Made by a program: the position numbers and the translations under genes. 64,000 nt of DNA from Cardiobacteriaceae bacterium TAE3-ERU3 (GTDB taxonomy: Bacteria; Pseudomonadota; Gammaproteobacteria; Cardiobacteriales; Cardiobacteriaceae), in contig JAHUUI010000003.1 of NCBI GenBank assembly GCA_019218315.1, positions 392,443-456,442 of the forward strand. Reading direction: 5' to 3'. The notes beneath the pieces were generated by a model. The model searched no databases and had not been told where the DNA came from. It saw nothing but the letters and a program-made list of their open reading frames with translations. Every line of letters starts with the position of its first letter. The first letter of the stretch is position 1. Below, piece by piece: positions 1-8,818 of the stretch.

Positions 1-1
1 C

Positions 2-637
2 AACAGCGTTCTACATAACCCTACTTCGCACAACCTGCATCCTGCGCGTGCGCACCAAGTGCTCAATCTGCTGCACCGCTACGACGCATGGCTGGTTGAA
101 GATGATGTCTATGGCGCATTCGATCAACACGCCCTGCGCTATGCCACCCTCGATCAGCTTGATAGAGTATTTTACGTCAGTGGTATTTCTAAAATACTCG
201 GCGGCAGTTGGCGAGTTGGTTGCATCGCAGCCCCGACCAAGCACATCGAAGCCCTGCTACGCCAAAAAATGCTCAGCAACATGACCTGTAGCGAACTCAA
301 CGAACGCATCGTTACTGATCTCAGCACGGGTAGCCACTACCGCAAGCACATTCACGATCTGCAACAGCGCCTTGGCGAGGCACACGACAACCTACGCCAT
401 TGGCTACACGACAGCCCTTTCCAACTTACAGACAACCAACAACCCGGGCTATTCGTGTGGCTCGATACGGGCATGGACAGCAACGAACTTGCTCTACTCG
501 GCAAAGACGCAAATTGGCTGATCGCACCGGGGTCACTATTTCATCCCGACCAACGCGCCAGCACGTATATTCGCCTCAATATCGCTAATACCAGCCGTGG
601 ATTTATTCAGTGGCTGGGCTGCGTGTCAAAAACGTAA
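2..637 (+). CDS. MocR-type (GntR/aminotransferase) regulator, 3' part only
   Basis: The reading frame is open from the window edge, so the start lies outside. The visible 210 or so residues match the C-terminal half of the fold type I aminotransferase domain of MocR regulators: an HNPTSHN segment like the usual QNPTG, then AWLVEDDVYGAF with the PLP-contacting Asp and Tyr, then YVSGISKILGGSWRVG, whose SK holds the PLP lysine. In this family a GntR-type winged helix precedes the domain and PLP or an amino compound is the effector. That N-terminal part cannot be seen, so a plain aminotransferase is not excluded. The effector and target genes cannot be inferred. The next gene starts 164 bases downstream after an AT-rich gap and looks separate. 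Confidence 0.75.
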   Translation, partial: NSVLHNPTSHNLHPARAHQVLNLLHRYDAWLVEDDVYGAFDQHALRYATLDQLDRVFYVSGISKILGGSWRVGCIAAPTKHIEALLRQKMLSNMTCSELNERIVTDLSTGSHYRKHIHDLQQRLGEAHDNLRHWLHDSPFQLTDNQQPGLFVWLDTGMDSNELALLGKDANWLIAPGSLFHPDQRASTYIRLNIANTSRGFIQWLGCVSKT

Positions 638-801
638 TCTTTATAAATTAATAGTTTTAAAATAAATCATTGTTATAAATAATATTTAAATACTCATTTA
701 GTGACTTAACATGAAGGTAAAATGACCAATTTATCATCCGTCATATAGATGATTTTTCCTAAAATAATCACAGATTTACTTCTATAACTACGGAGGTTCC
801 C

Positions 802-1902
802 ATGGCCAAAACCATTACTAGAGAAACCATCAAGCAGCTCCAGCAACAGCGCAATTACCCAAGTGTTACCCTGACCATGCCGACCCACCGCACTGCACCG
901 GATAACGAAAAAGACCATATCCGCCTGAAAAATCTTGTCAGCGAAGCGGAAACACGCCTACACGACACATTCGGCAAGCGCGAAAGCGAAGCTCTGCTTG
1001 AAAAGCTGCACGAACAAGCTGATGCGATTGACCACCAATACAACCGCGACGGCTTGGTCATCTGCGTCAGCAGTGACTTTGCTGAAACCTACAAACTGCC
1101 TTACCGCTTACCTGAGCGCGTTGCGATTGACGACAACTTCTTCACTCGTGACTTGGTCCACGCCATGAACCGTGATTACGTGTACTGGCTACTGGTACTC
1201 GATGCAGAAGATACCCGCCTCTACATTGGCCGCCGCGAGCATCTGCACCAAGTTGATGAATTTGGCTTCCCATACGCCATCGACGGCGGTGCCCCGGGTG
1301 CCAATATCGGTAAAGATGAAACTCAGGCTTACCGCGATGAAATGACCCGTATGCTGCGCGAAGCCGGAGAAGGCCTCAGCAAAGCAATCCGTGAAGTCGA
1401 TGCGCCATTGGTTGTTGCCGGTATTGAGCGCAACCTCGGCTACTTCAATGAGAGCATTGCCAATGATCACGACGTCATGCTGACCATTGATGGTGGTTAC
1501 GCAGACCACAGCGCCCACGAACTTGGTGAGCTGGTCTGGCCTAAAGTCAAAGAAGCATTCACCGCCAAGCGTCAGGAAATTTTTGAGCGCATCGGTGCGG
1601 CGAAAGGCAACAACCAAATCGTCACCAGCCTCGACGAGTGCTGGCAGGCCGCAATCGACGGTCGCGTTGATACGTTGGTCGTTGAAACCGGCCTCAGTAT
1701 TCCGGCTGAAGTCAGTGAAGATGGCCGCAGCCTTAAAGTACTCGATGATGCCAATACCGAAGGCGAGCGTGCCTACGCAGACATCATTGACGAAATGATT
1801 GAGCACGTCATGGCTGCTGATGGTCATATCGTCTTCGTCGATGAAGGCAAGCTCGACGAATACAATAGCGACAAAGGTTTGGTTGCAATCACTCGCTACT
1901 AA
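802..1902 (+). CDS. baeRF family 3-like protein (eRF1-like fold, unknown role)
   Basis: A 366-residue soluble protein with no signal peptide. Its opening (YPSVTLTMPTHRTAPDNEKD, followed by RLKNLV), the central LVLDAEDTRLYIG segment and a C-terminus ending AITRY recall the bacterial archaeo-eukaryotic release factor (baeRF) families, relatives of eRF1/Pelota. I recognise this by pattern only. baeRF proteins are proposed to act on ribosomes or translation stress, but their biochemistry is largely unknown. The start is supported by a good ribosome binding site (cggagg, 791-796). The gene stands alone: an AT-rich gap lies upstream and a hairpin terminator follows, so it is probably a monocistronic unit. 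Confidence 0.65.
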   Translation: MAKTITRETIKQLQQQRNYPSVTLTMPTHRTAPDNEKDHIRLKNLVSEAETRLHDTFGKRESEALLEKLHEQADAIDHQYNRDGLVICVSSDFAETYKLPYRLPERVAIDDNFFTRDLVHAMNRDYVYWLLVLDAEDTRLYIGRREHLHQVDEFGFPYAIDGGAPGANIGKDETQAYRDEMTRMLREAGEGLSKAIREVDAPLVVAGIERNLGYFNESIANDHDVMLTIDGGYADHSAHELGELVWPKVKEAFTAKRQEIFERIGAAKGNNQIVTSLDECWQAAIDGRVDTLVVETGLSIPAEVSEDGRSLKVLDDANTEGERAYADIIDEMIEHVMAADGHIVFVDEGKLDEYNSDKGLVAITRY

Positions 1903-1930
1903 GCTCTGAATCACTGATCCTGCTATAGCG

Positions 1931-1958
1931 AAGCCCGTGGTTTTCCACGGGCTTTCTT
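1931..1958 (+). terminator. Rho-independent terminator after the baeRF-like gene
   Basis: The hairpin arms agcccgtgg and ccacgggct are separated by tttt and followed by a short T-rich run. It lies about 30 bases past the stop codon at 1902. Confidence 0.8.
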
Positions 1959-2098
1959 ATCTATACAGCAAGATCTTTAGCATACCAATACAGTCATTGG
2001 TGCAGGTATTGCGTTAGGTTGAATAAGTTGGGTACCCTGTATTTGCTTAACAGGGCAGCTTAATAGCAACCAATGCCCCAAAATACAAAGGATAAACC

Positions 2099-2824
2099 AT
2101 GAATATATTTATGCTGAGTAATGGCCAAATGCCAGAATCAACAACCCTACTGGATTATGCCCTCCCCTCACTGAAAGAATCCTTGCGCGAGCATCACGCC
2201 AAAAACATCATCGTCATACCATATGCCGTGATTCGCCTGAGCTATGAAGCGCGTGTGGAGAGTGTGCGCGAAGCTTTTGCCGGCTTGGATGTCAATATCA
2301 GTGGTATTCATGAGCATACTGATCCCATCGCCGCCATAAATCAGGCCGATGCCATCCTAGTCAGTGGCGGCAATACTTGGTATCTGAATAAAGCTTTGCA
2401 TGATAACGGCCTGATTGAGCCCATTCGCGAGGCCGTCATGAACCGTGGGAGCACTTATATCGGTTGGAGCGCTGGCTCTGTTATCTGTGCGCCAAATATG
2501 TGCACTACCAACGATATGTGCATCGTCGATGCCCCCATCACCGACGCATTGGCTTTCCTGCCTTTCCACATCAACGCTCACTATATCGACGCTGCCATTG
2601 AGCACCACATGGGCGAAACCCGGGACGAACGCATAGAAGAGTTTTGTATCCACAACCCACGCAAATCCGTCATTGGCATTCCGGAAGGAACGTGGCTACA
2701 TCTTGACGATAACGGCCTGAGCTACCACGCGCCGAAAGATAAGCCGCTAACCTATTTCCACTTTGGCGAAGAAAAGCGCACCTTTACAACCAACGACGAC
2801 ATAAATCACTTTATGCAATTATAG
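2099..2824 (+). CDS. pepE: Dipeptidase E (peptidase family S51)
   Basis: This 241-residue cytosolic protein has the layout of PepE, a serine peptidase that hydrolyses dipeptides with an N-terminal aspartate. The nucleophile elbow GWSAGS places the catalytic serine at residue 124, and the conserved NAHYID segment contains a candidate catalytic histidine at about 161. The upstream LVSGGNTWYL loop is also typical of the family. E. coli PepE is 229 residues, so the length fits. It probably recycles Asp-X dipeptides from protein breakdown. It converges on the mod genes and has no operon partner. A cyanophycinase-like S51 member is the main alternative, but the shorter length and the motifs favour PepE. 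Confidence 0.85.
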   Translation: MNIFMLSNGQMPESTTLLDYALPSLKESLREHHAKNIIVIPYAVIRLSYEARVESVREAFAGLDVNISGIHEHTDPIAAINQADAILVSGGNTWYLNKALHDNGLIEPIREAVMNRGSTYIGWSAGSVICAPNMCTTNDMCIVDAPITDALAFLPFHINAHYIDAAIEHHMGETRDERIEEFCIHNPRKSVIGIPEGTWLHLDDNGLSYHAPKDKPLTYFHFGEEKRTFTTNDDINHFMQL

Positions 2825-2870
2825 TGCCTCTACAAAGCGCTGAAACGGGCATATACGCAGCCTTATTGGC

Positions 2871-4256
2871 TTAACGCGCTACAGCCAGCATCACGTTCGG
2901 CGCTTTGATCACTGCATACACCGTTTGACCTTCAGCAATAGCGAGGTTTTCCGCGCTGCCGTGGGTAATGGTTGCGGCCAGCGTGACACCATGGCCAATA
3001 TCGACAATCACCTCGTCATTAACCGCACCTTTTTCAATGCGCTGCACCGTTCCAGATAACTGATTGCGCGCTGACAGCACTCCGGCCAGTGACTCGGTTG
3101 CGAGCATCACATCCGCAGCATTAATCAGCGCAACTACGTCCATACCCTCACTAAGCACCAAGCGCTCAGCACTGCCTTTGCTGATCATGGCCGTCAGTAT
3201 TTGCCCCTTCCCGACAGCAAGCTGCACCTCACAGTTCACTGCACCATCCAGTACTGTGACAATCTTGCCGCGCAATTGATTATGTGCACTGGTTTGCCAA
3301 TAGCTATTCATTAATACCTCACGTTGCTGGCTGGAAAGATGCGCGATAAAGCGCTGCTGTCGCCCTGTGGCTTGCTGATAATTCTCTAACCACTCTTGCC
3401 CGGCTGCGCTCACTCGGTAGTTATAATCACCATCATCACTATCGCGCTGCACCAATGCCGTCCCGGCGAAATTATTCAGCGCATCAATACACTGCCGTGC
3501 GGTACTTAACGTCATTCCCAGCTTATCCGCCGCCTGCATCAAATCGCCGTATTCTTCCACTGCAGCGAGTAAACGCAGGCGTATATCTGCGCCATCATCA
3601 TTATCTTGCGCCAAACGCTGCAACGAACCACGCCCATCTTCGCGCACCATCTGCCACACATCATCACCAAATATTTGGGCATCATCAGGATCGTGGGTAA
3701 TCATCAACAGCGGCAAATTAAGCCGCGCCTGCCACTCTGCAAGCAAGCGACGCATCTGATCGCGCAAGGTCGTATCAAGTGCAGCAAACGGCTCATCGAG
3801 TAACAACACTTCCGGCTCAGAGACCAACGCACGCGCCAATGCAGTACGCTGTTGCTGCCCACCCGATAGTTGCGCCGGATATTGCCCGGCCAAATGCTCT
3901 ATTTCCAGTGCTTCAAGCCAGTAGCGCACCCGCTTATCCTCAATCCGCTGCCGCGGATTCAACCAGCCTTTTTTTGTCGCAAATGCGACCTGCTGCGCAA
4001 CGGTCAAATGGGGAAACAGTGCATAATCCTGAAACAAATACGCCACGCGCCGCTGCGCCATGTCCAGCCCATCGAGCACACGACCATTGACCTGAATATG
4101 CCCTGCATCCGGCGTCATCATGCCCGCAATTGCCTTGAGTAATAATGATTTCCCAGTGCCCGACTGCCCAATAATCACGCAACGCTCAGCGTCGCTCTGC
4201 AAACTTGCATCAAGGGTAAATCCCCCCAATGTCTTTTTGACGGTCACACGCCACAT
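2871..4256 (-). CDS. modC: Molybdate ABC transporter ATPase fused to a ModE-like wHTH and two TOBE domains
   Basis: 461 residues. An ABC ATPase occupies about 1-210: Walker A GQSGTGKS at 30-37, Q-loop FQD near 75, signature LSGGQQQR at 130-137, Walker B LLLDEP at 151-156, H-loop His 188. Residues about 222-292 look like the LysR-type winged helix of ModE (LRLLAAVEEYGDLMQAADKL, then ARQCIDALNNFAGTALVQR). Two TOBE/Mop domains follow (about 323-387 and 394-459); the first is introduced by QTSAHNQLRG, close to ModE's QTSARNQ. Ordinary ModC is about 350 residues with one di-Mop and no DNA-binding domain. The start at 4256 overlaps the modB stop (TGATG), which gives coupled translation and the natural ABC N-terminus; an upstream start would only add residues read through modB. 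Role inferred: energising molybdate uptake and possibly sensing molybdate to regulate transcription. Confidence 0.88.
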   Translation of the reverse strand: MWRVTVKKTLGGFTLDASLQSDAERCVIIGQSGTGKSLLLKAIAGMMTPDAGHIQVNGRVLDGLDMAQRRVAYLFQDYALFPHLTVAQQVAFATKKGWLNPRQRIEDKRVRYWLEALEIEHLAGQYPAQLSGGQQQRTALARALVSEPEVLLLDEPFAALDTTLRDQMRRLLAEWQARLNLPLLMITHDPDDAQIFGDDVWQMVREDGRGSLQRLAQDNDDGADIRLRLLAAVEEYGDLMQAADKLGMTLSTARQCIDALNNFAGTALVQRDSDDGDYNYRVSAAGQEWLENYQQATGRQQRFIAHLSSQQREVLMNSYWQTSAHNQLRGKIVTVLDGAVNCEVQLAVGKGQILTAMISKGSAERLVLSEGMDVVALINAADVMLATESLAGVLSARNQLSGTVQRIEKGAVNDEVIVDIGHGVTLAATITHGSAENLAIAEGQTVYAVIKAPNVMLAVAR

Positions 4257-4933
4257 CAGCGCAACCCCGAGCGAACAATTTTGCCACCAGCCAGCGCACC
4301 GACTGCGAGCAATACCACCACGCACAGCACCGATATCACCAATACCAGCATCACCGCATCGCCATCGCGCCCAGCCTGTACAGCTTCATAAACGGCTGTT
4401 GAAAGCGTCTGCGTCTTGCCCGGAATACTGCCGGCCACCATCAGGGTAGCGCCAAATTCACCCAACGCACGCGCAAAAGCGAGCAATACCCCAGCGAGAA
4501 TGCCACGCCATGCCAGTGGTAACGTCACGCGGCAAAAGGTTGCCATACGCGACAAGCCGAGCAATCGCGCCGCCGCTTCCATATTTGGGTCAACTTGCTC
4601 AAATGCTGCACGCGCTGGCTTGAATACCAATGGGAATGACACAATCACCGCGGCAATCACTGCACCCTGCCAAGTGAAAATCAGCTGAATACCGAATACC
4701 TCATTGAGCCAGCTTCCCAGTGCACCATTACGCCCAATCAAGACCAGCAAATAATAACCGAGCACCGTTGGCGGCATCACCATCGGCAAAGTCAGCAATG
4801 TATCGAGCAGATCCCGCCCCCAAAAGCGCCCACGCGCAAGTACGAATCCGCATGCAATACCAAGCAACAGATTAATACCCACCGCCCACAGCGCAACTTT
4901 TAATGACAGTAATAAGGGAACCCAGATATTCAT
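4256..4933 (-). CDS. modB: Molybdate ABC transporter permease
   Basis: A 225-residue inner-membrane protein with about five or six membrane segments and the binding-protein-dependent permease EAA loop (EAAARLLGLSRMATFCRVTLP, residues about 128-148). The segments PMVMPPTVLGYYLL and FARALGEFGATLMVAGSIPGKTQTL are strongly ModB-like. It forms the channel of the molybdate importer and its stop overlaps the start of the fused ATPase. The periplasmic binding protein gene modA, normally just upstream, is absent; the upstream 460 bases hold no such gene. A weak SD (GGA) precedes the ATG. Confidence 0.9.
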   Translation of the reverse strand: MNIWVPLLLSLKVALWAVGINLLLGIACGFVLARGRFWGRDLLDTLLTLPMVMPPTVLGYYLLVLIGRNGALGSWLNEVFGIQLIFTWQGAVIAAVIVSFPLVFKPARAAFEQVDPNMEAAARLLGLSRMATFCRVTLPLAWRGILAGVLLAFARALGEFGATLMVAGSIPGKTQTLSTAVYEAVQAGRDGDAVMLVLVISVLCVVVLLAVGALAGGKIVRSGLR

Positions 4934-5393
4934 TGCATAACGATTTTCCGAAAAAAGACATATTACCAGCGATAGAGAAAAACACGATCAATGCGCAATA
5001 AAAAAGATATCTATATAAGCTTTATTCAGAACACGCCCCAGCCCAGCAATACGCTAATACCAGCGCATTTTATAAAACAAAGAATCCCACACCGCAAAAT
5101 GATGAAGATAGAGGTTGCCTTCGACATAAGCAAATTTAGTGCAGCGGCAAATTTTGGATAGCTTTACCGACCCTCAACAAAAAGCTAAATAGCGGAAAAA
5201 TAACAAATTACACTCTTGAAACAAACTGTTAATTATAAATTTTTTACATATTATCATTACTTTATCCACCTGTTAAATTATACCAATCACCCACTCACTT
5301 TAACGACAAAAACCCTTTGTTATACTCATTTCAGGACCTAAAAAGCAGCTTTTCTGGTCCACTAGCGTCATTCAAATCTCATAGGAGACACAT
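4934..5393. other. AT-rich intergenic region between modB and the secreted-protein gene
   Basis: This 460-base divergent gap has no convincing ORF. The sequence ATAACGAT at 4937-4944 (ATCGTTAT on the modB strand) matches one half of the ModE operator consensus directly in front of modB, but I do not see a matching second half. A TATACT element at 5321-5326 may serve the rightward gene. The rest is A/T-rich without clear structure. Confidence 0.5.
5299..5326 (+). promoter_or_regulatory. Possible promoter of the secreted-protein gene
   Basis: The -10-like TATACT (5321-5326) lies 16 bases after a weak -35 (TTTAAC, 5299-5304). The leader would be about 60 bases and carries an SD (ataggag) before the ATG at 5394. 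Confidence 0.35.
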
Positions 5394-6770
5394 ATGAAAC
5401 GCTCTACGCTTAGCCTTGCACTTTGTGCGGTATTCACCTCTTCTTTCGCCATTGCGGCTGATAATTCATCCTTACCCGGCATCACCTCGCCAACAGATCC
5501 AGAGCAATCGGGCTGGAAATTGCTCTACGAAGAGACCTTTGACGAAGCTGATCCTGCGCTCACCGAAGCACAATGGCAAATTGATCCACTCGGTGAAAAT
5601 TCTCCCTGGTACGTCGATGAATTTTCTGACGATGGCGAGTACTACAAGATATTGGGTGGTGAGGATTTTGACCGCGTCATGGACTCGCTCAACCTGATGC
5701 GTAAACGCGTGGCTATCGGCACGGACGGATGGCTCACCGTAGAACACGCTGCGCAGGATCTCAATAAAGACGGCAAGCCAGACTCAGAGCCAGCACTAAT
5801 TATCGAAAATGGCGAAGCAACTATTGACGTACCAGCATGGAACGCCGGCTTGGTGCTGACCGCCAGTGAGCCTTTGCCAGCAGAATACCGCATTGAATAC
5901 GACCTCAAAGCAGTCGATTTTGGTGGTAAACGCGACGGTGAATGGGAATATGACGGCAAATACAATGGTCATAAACCCACAGACACCTGCAAAACCAACT
6001 TCCCGTGGGTACGCAAAGGTGACTATAGCCAAGGCGGCAATGCAGAGATTGACCGCTGCGCAGAGCCGTGGGGCGATACCACACGTGAAAACGGCTATTA
6101 CCTGCTCTCAATCATGGACTACGCAAACCCTGCACCGCACAACAACATTTTCATCCACAGTCACCGCAAAGTTGGTATGGATACATACTCAGTTGATGCA
6201 TCTTGGGCGAAGAACTACAAATCATGTAACCCCGTTACCGGCGAGGTTTATCCATTCACCGAGTCCAGCGCTAATGGCATTAACCAAATCTTCTTTGATG
6301 GTCACTCATTCCGCGACCCGGCCTTTGCCTACAACCAGTTCGTGATGCCAACTCCTTGTGGCTTACGCGTTGGTGACGTACCGGATGCAACCATTGTTTC
6401 AGTCGCTGAATTACAGCCGGAACTGATGCCCGGCGAAACCTACAAAGTCGCGATCGAGCGTAACAAAGATGGCTACGCCACCGAGCTGACTGGTAAATTC
6501 AAGTACAGTGATGAAGTGATCACCATCCGCAATGAGCGCCCATTTATCTCTGATGACGGCCACTCAATCTGGCACTACAATCAAACCCCAGAAGAGTACG
6601 ATGGCAGCCTCAATCAAACCCTGACCTTCGAAGGCCCATACGGCTCATTCAGTAAGGAAATGTGGCCGGAAGGATCAGCATACCCAGACAATTTTGCCAT
6701 CGGTGATCCGCACCTCAACTACTACGAAGGTACAGCGGTGATCGACAATCTGCGCCTCTATGGTAAGTAA
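5394..6770 (+). CDS. Secreted protein of unknown function, possible concanavalin-like fold
   Basis: 458 residues with a clear Sec signal peptide (MKRSTLSLALCAVFTSSFAIAA, cleavage after about residue 22). The mature part is acidic, rich in Trp, Tyr, Gly and Asp, and contains four cysteines (in DTC, DRC, KSC and TPC contexts), enough for two disulfides. An opening like YEETFDE and a last strand AVIDNLRLYGK resemble LamG/glucanase-type beta-sandwiches, where DNL(R)LYG closes the fold. There is an EID at the centre but not a canonical GH16 catalytic motif, so no enzyme activity is assigned. It is monocistronic, with a good SD before the ATG at 5394 and a strong terminator after. Location is periplasmic or extracellular. 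Confidence 0.6.
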   Translation: MKRSTLSLALCAVFTSSFAIAADNSSLPGITSPTDPEQSGWKLLYEETFDEADPALTEAQWQIDPLGENSPWYVDEFSDDGEYYKILGGEDFDRVMDSLNLMRKRVAIGTDGWLTVEHAAQDLNKDGKPDSEPALIIENGEATIDVPAWNAGLVLTASEPLPAEYRIEYDLKAVDFGGKRDGEWEYDGKYNGHKPTDTCKTNFPWVRKGDYSQGGNAEIDRCAEPWGDTTRENGYYLLSIMDYANPAPHNNIFIHSHRKVGMDTYSVDASWAKNYKSCNPVTGEVYPFTESSANGINQIFFDGHSFRDPAFAYNQFVMPTPCGLRVGDVPDATIVSVAELQPELMPGETYKVAIERNKDGYATELTGKFKYSDEVITIRNERPFISDDGHSIWHYNQTPEEYDGSLNQTLTFEGPYGSFSKEMWPEGSAYPDNFAIGDPHLNYYEGTAVIDNLRLYGK

Positions 6771-6787
6771 AGCGCTAACTTCGTCAC

Positions 6788-6822
6788 ACAAAAAAGGCAG
6801 TGGTTCTACCACTGCCTTTTGC
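6788..6822 (+). terminator. Rho-independent terminator
   Basis: The hairpin ggcagtgg-ttct-accactgcc sits between an A run and a T run, so it can act in both directions: for the secreted-protein gene and, less perfectly, for the superoxide dismutase gene ending at 6871. Confidence 0.8.
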
Positions 6823-6870
6823 TTTGCCTTTCAGCGTCAGCACTACGGCGCAAGACCGTATCAATTTAGG

Positions 6871-7479
6871 TTATTTCGCTTGTGCGTACTGCTCAGCGGC
6901 GTACTCCCAATTAACCACTTTCCACCACGCGTCGATGTAATCTGGGCGGCGGTTATTATAGTTCAGGTAGTAGGCGTGCTCCCATACGTCACAACCCAGG
7001 AGAGGTGTGCCGCGTTCTTCAACGACATCCATCAACGGATTATCCTGATTGGCCGTGTTGGTGATGGCAAGTTTGCCCGCTTCATCAACAATCAGCCAAG
7101 CCCAACCTGAGCCAAATTGACCTGTTGCTGCTTCTTTGAATTTCTCTTTAAACCCATCAAAGCTGCCAAAAGTTTCTTTAATGGCTTCCGCGAGCTCGCC
7201 AGTAGGCTCACCGCCACCATTCGGGCTCATGCTGCGCCAGTAAACAACGTGGTTAAAGAAGCCACCACCGTTATTGCGCACTGCGCCACTGGCGCTTGAA
7301 ATATTGCCAAAGATTTCCTCAAAGCTTTTGTCTTCAAGTTCAGTGCCTTCAATCGCTGCGGTGAACTTGTCGAAGTAGCCCTTGTGGTGCTTGTCGTAAT
7401 GCAAGTGCATGGTTTCGCTGTCAATGACAGGCTCTAGTGCCGCATAATCATACGGCAGTTCCGGGAATGTAAATGACAT
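6871..7479 (-). CDS. Superoxide dismutase (Fe/Mn family, Mn-type active-site residues)
   Basis: A 202-residue cytosolic enzyme that dismutates superoxide. The metal ligands are visible: His27 (LHYDKHH), His77 (FFNHVVYW), Asp164 and His168 (DVWEHAYY). The second-sphere pattern is the Mn-type one: GGG at 71-73 and Gln145 in TANQD, where Fe enzymes have a Gln in the earlier position and no Gln here. Mn or cambialistic use is therefore likely, so neither sodA nor sodB is assigned. It is transcribed alone from a good promoter at 7518-7546 and has an SD (gagg) nine bases before the ATG. Confidence 0.93.
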   Translation of the reverse strand: MSFTFPELPYDYAALEPVIDSETMHLHYDKHHKGYFDKFTAAIEGTELEDKSFEEIFGNISSASGAVRNNGGGFFNHVVYWRSMSPNGGGEPTGELAEAIKETFGSFDGFKEKFKEAATGQFGSGWAWLIVDEAGKLAITNTANQDNPLMDVVEERGTPLLGCDVWEHAYYLNYNNRRPDYIDAWWKVVNWEYAAEQYAQAK

Positions 7480-7517
7480 GTATTTGCCTCATGTGTTGTT
7501 TTTAAATGTCACCACAT

Positions 7518-7546
7518 AAAGTAGTTACCGCGATGACAAATTTCAA
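7518..7546 (-). promoter_or_regulatory. Promoter of the superoxide dismutase gene
   Basis: On the minus strand, -35 TTGAAA (7541-7546) and -10 TACTTT (7518-7523) are separated by exactly 17 bases. They lie about 40 bases upstream of the start codon. Confidence 0.55.
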
Positions 7547-7561
7547 GCACATGGCAATGTG

Positions 7562-8251
7562 TTAATCAGAGATCTTGTCCAATTTATAGCCAACGCCACG
7601 GATAGTGGTCAGTGGTAAGTCGTAGCCAGCTTCTTCAAAAGCTTTACGCAAACGGCGAATCGCAACATCCACAGCGCGATCACCAACGTCTGCATACTCG
7701 CCCCATACTTTCTCAAGCAATTGCTCACGCTGATGCACTTTGCCCGGCTGTGAGATAAACGTGGTGAGAAGTTGGTACTCACGGCGATGCAATTCAATGG
7801 GCTGACCGTTGTAGCATACTTCGTGGCTATCGGTATCAACGGTGATCGCTTCATAAGTCAGGGTGACCGGCTTTCCTTCATTGCTGCGCCTTAGCAAAGC
7901 ACTGACTCGTGCCTTGAGTTCCGCGACGGAGAATGGCTTGGTCAGGTAATCATCAGCACCATTATCAAGGCCTTTGATGATGTCTTCTTCTGCAGAACGA
8001 GCAGTAAGCATGATAATTGGCAATTTGGCCGTGGCTTTACGCTGGCGCAATTCACGCAGCAGTGTAATGCCATTGCCATCGGGCAACATCCAGTCGAGGA
8101 TAATGAGATCCGGTTTGGCTTCATTCAAAGCGAGATTAGCGCTTTGCAAAGATCTGGCTTCGCTAAACTGATAACCACCTTCCGCAAGCCCAAAGGTGAT
8201 CAGCTGGCGAATACCACTTTCGTCTTCAACAATGAGAATATGCGCACTCAT
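7562..8251 (-). CDS. phoB: Phosphate regulon response regulator PhoB
   Basis: 229 residues: receiver domain (1-120) with phosphoacceptor Asp53 in IILDWMLPDGNG, Lys in the TKPFS loop, then an OmpR-type winged helix (about 130-227) with VWGEYADVGDRAVDVAIRRLRKA and GVGYKL. Length and sequence match PhoB, which activates pho genes when phosphate is low. The usual partner phoR is not adjacent; the gene instead follows orn by 33 bases on the same strand, so it may be read from the orn promoter. Another OmpR-family regulator is possible, but the close match to PhoB argues against it. Confidence 0.85.
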   Translation of the reverse strand: MSAHILIVEDESGIRQLITFGLAEGGYQFSEARSLQSANLALNEAKPDLIILDWMLPDGNGITLLRELRQRKATAKLPIIMLTARSAEEDIIKGLDNGADDYLTKPFSVAELKARVSALLRRSNEGKPVTLTYEAITVDTDSHEVCYNGQPIELHRREYQLLTTFISQPGKVHQREQLLEKVWGEYADVGDRAVDVAIRRLRKAFEEAGYDLPLTTIRGVGYKLDKISD

Positions 8252-8284
8252 GATTAGAATCCTGATTATGTACCTGTGAATTAT

Positions 8285-8818
8285 TTACTTGAAAACATGC
8301 TGCCGGTAATGGCGTAACTCATCAATGGAATCTTTAATATCGGCCAATGCAACGTGGGTACTCTGCTTTTGATAAAGCTTATCTGGATACCAGCGCTTGA
8401 CTAGCTCTTTGAGCGTCGACACATCGAGGTTGCGATAATGGAAATAGTGCTCTAAATCAGGCATCAGCCGCGCCATAAAGCGGCGATCTTGGCAGATACT
8501 GTTACCGCACATTGGCGATTGACGTTGTGCGACGTGCTGCTTTACGAATTCCAGCGTCTCGGCCTCGGCCTGCGCAGTGCTGTAAGTACTCGCCTTAACG
8601 CGATCAATCAAGCCGGACTTACCGTGATAATGGGTATTCCATTCGTCGAGATTGTCCATAATCTCGTCAGGCTGATGAATGGCGATAACGGGACCTTCTG
8701 CGAGGATATTGAGCTCACCATCAGTAATGATGGTCGCGATTTCGATAATCTGATCATTCTGGCTGTCGAGGCCGGTCATTTCCAGATCAATCCAGATGAG
8801 ATTGTGTTTTGCAGACAT
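8285..8818 (-). CDS. orn: Oligoribonuclease
   Basis: A 177-residue DEDD-family 3'-5' exoribonuclease that degrades 2-5 nt RNAs and pGpG. The first catalytic pair is in [10 protein letters not shown] (residues about 10-19), and the last conserved segment [18 protein letters not shown] carries the His and Asp. Length and sequence are typical of gammaproteobacterial Orn, an essential enzyme in many species. It lies upstream of phoB on the same strand and diverges from rnz. Confidence 0.95.
   Translation of the reverse strand: MSAKHNLIWIDLEMTGLDSQNDQIIEIATIITDGELNILAEGPVIAIHQPDEIMDNLDEWNTHYHGKSGLIDRVKASTYSTAQAEAETLEFVKQHVAQRQSPMCGNSICQDRRFMARLMPDLEHYFHYRNLDVSTLKELVKRWYPDKLYQKQSTHVALADIKDSIDELRHYRQHVFK

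Noticed and set aside
1189-1914. Long minus-strand frame opposite the baeRF-like gene
   Set aside because: The plus-strand protein has the SD, the terminator and family motifs; the antisense frame has none.
5394-6770. Glycoside hydrolase family 16 assignment for the secreted protein
   Set aside because: An EID triplet is present, but the full ExDxE or ExDxxE catalytic spacing is not.
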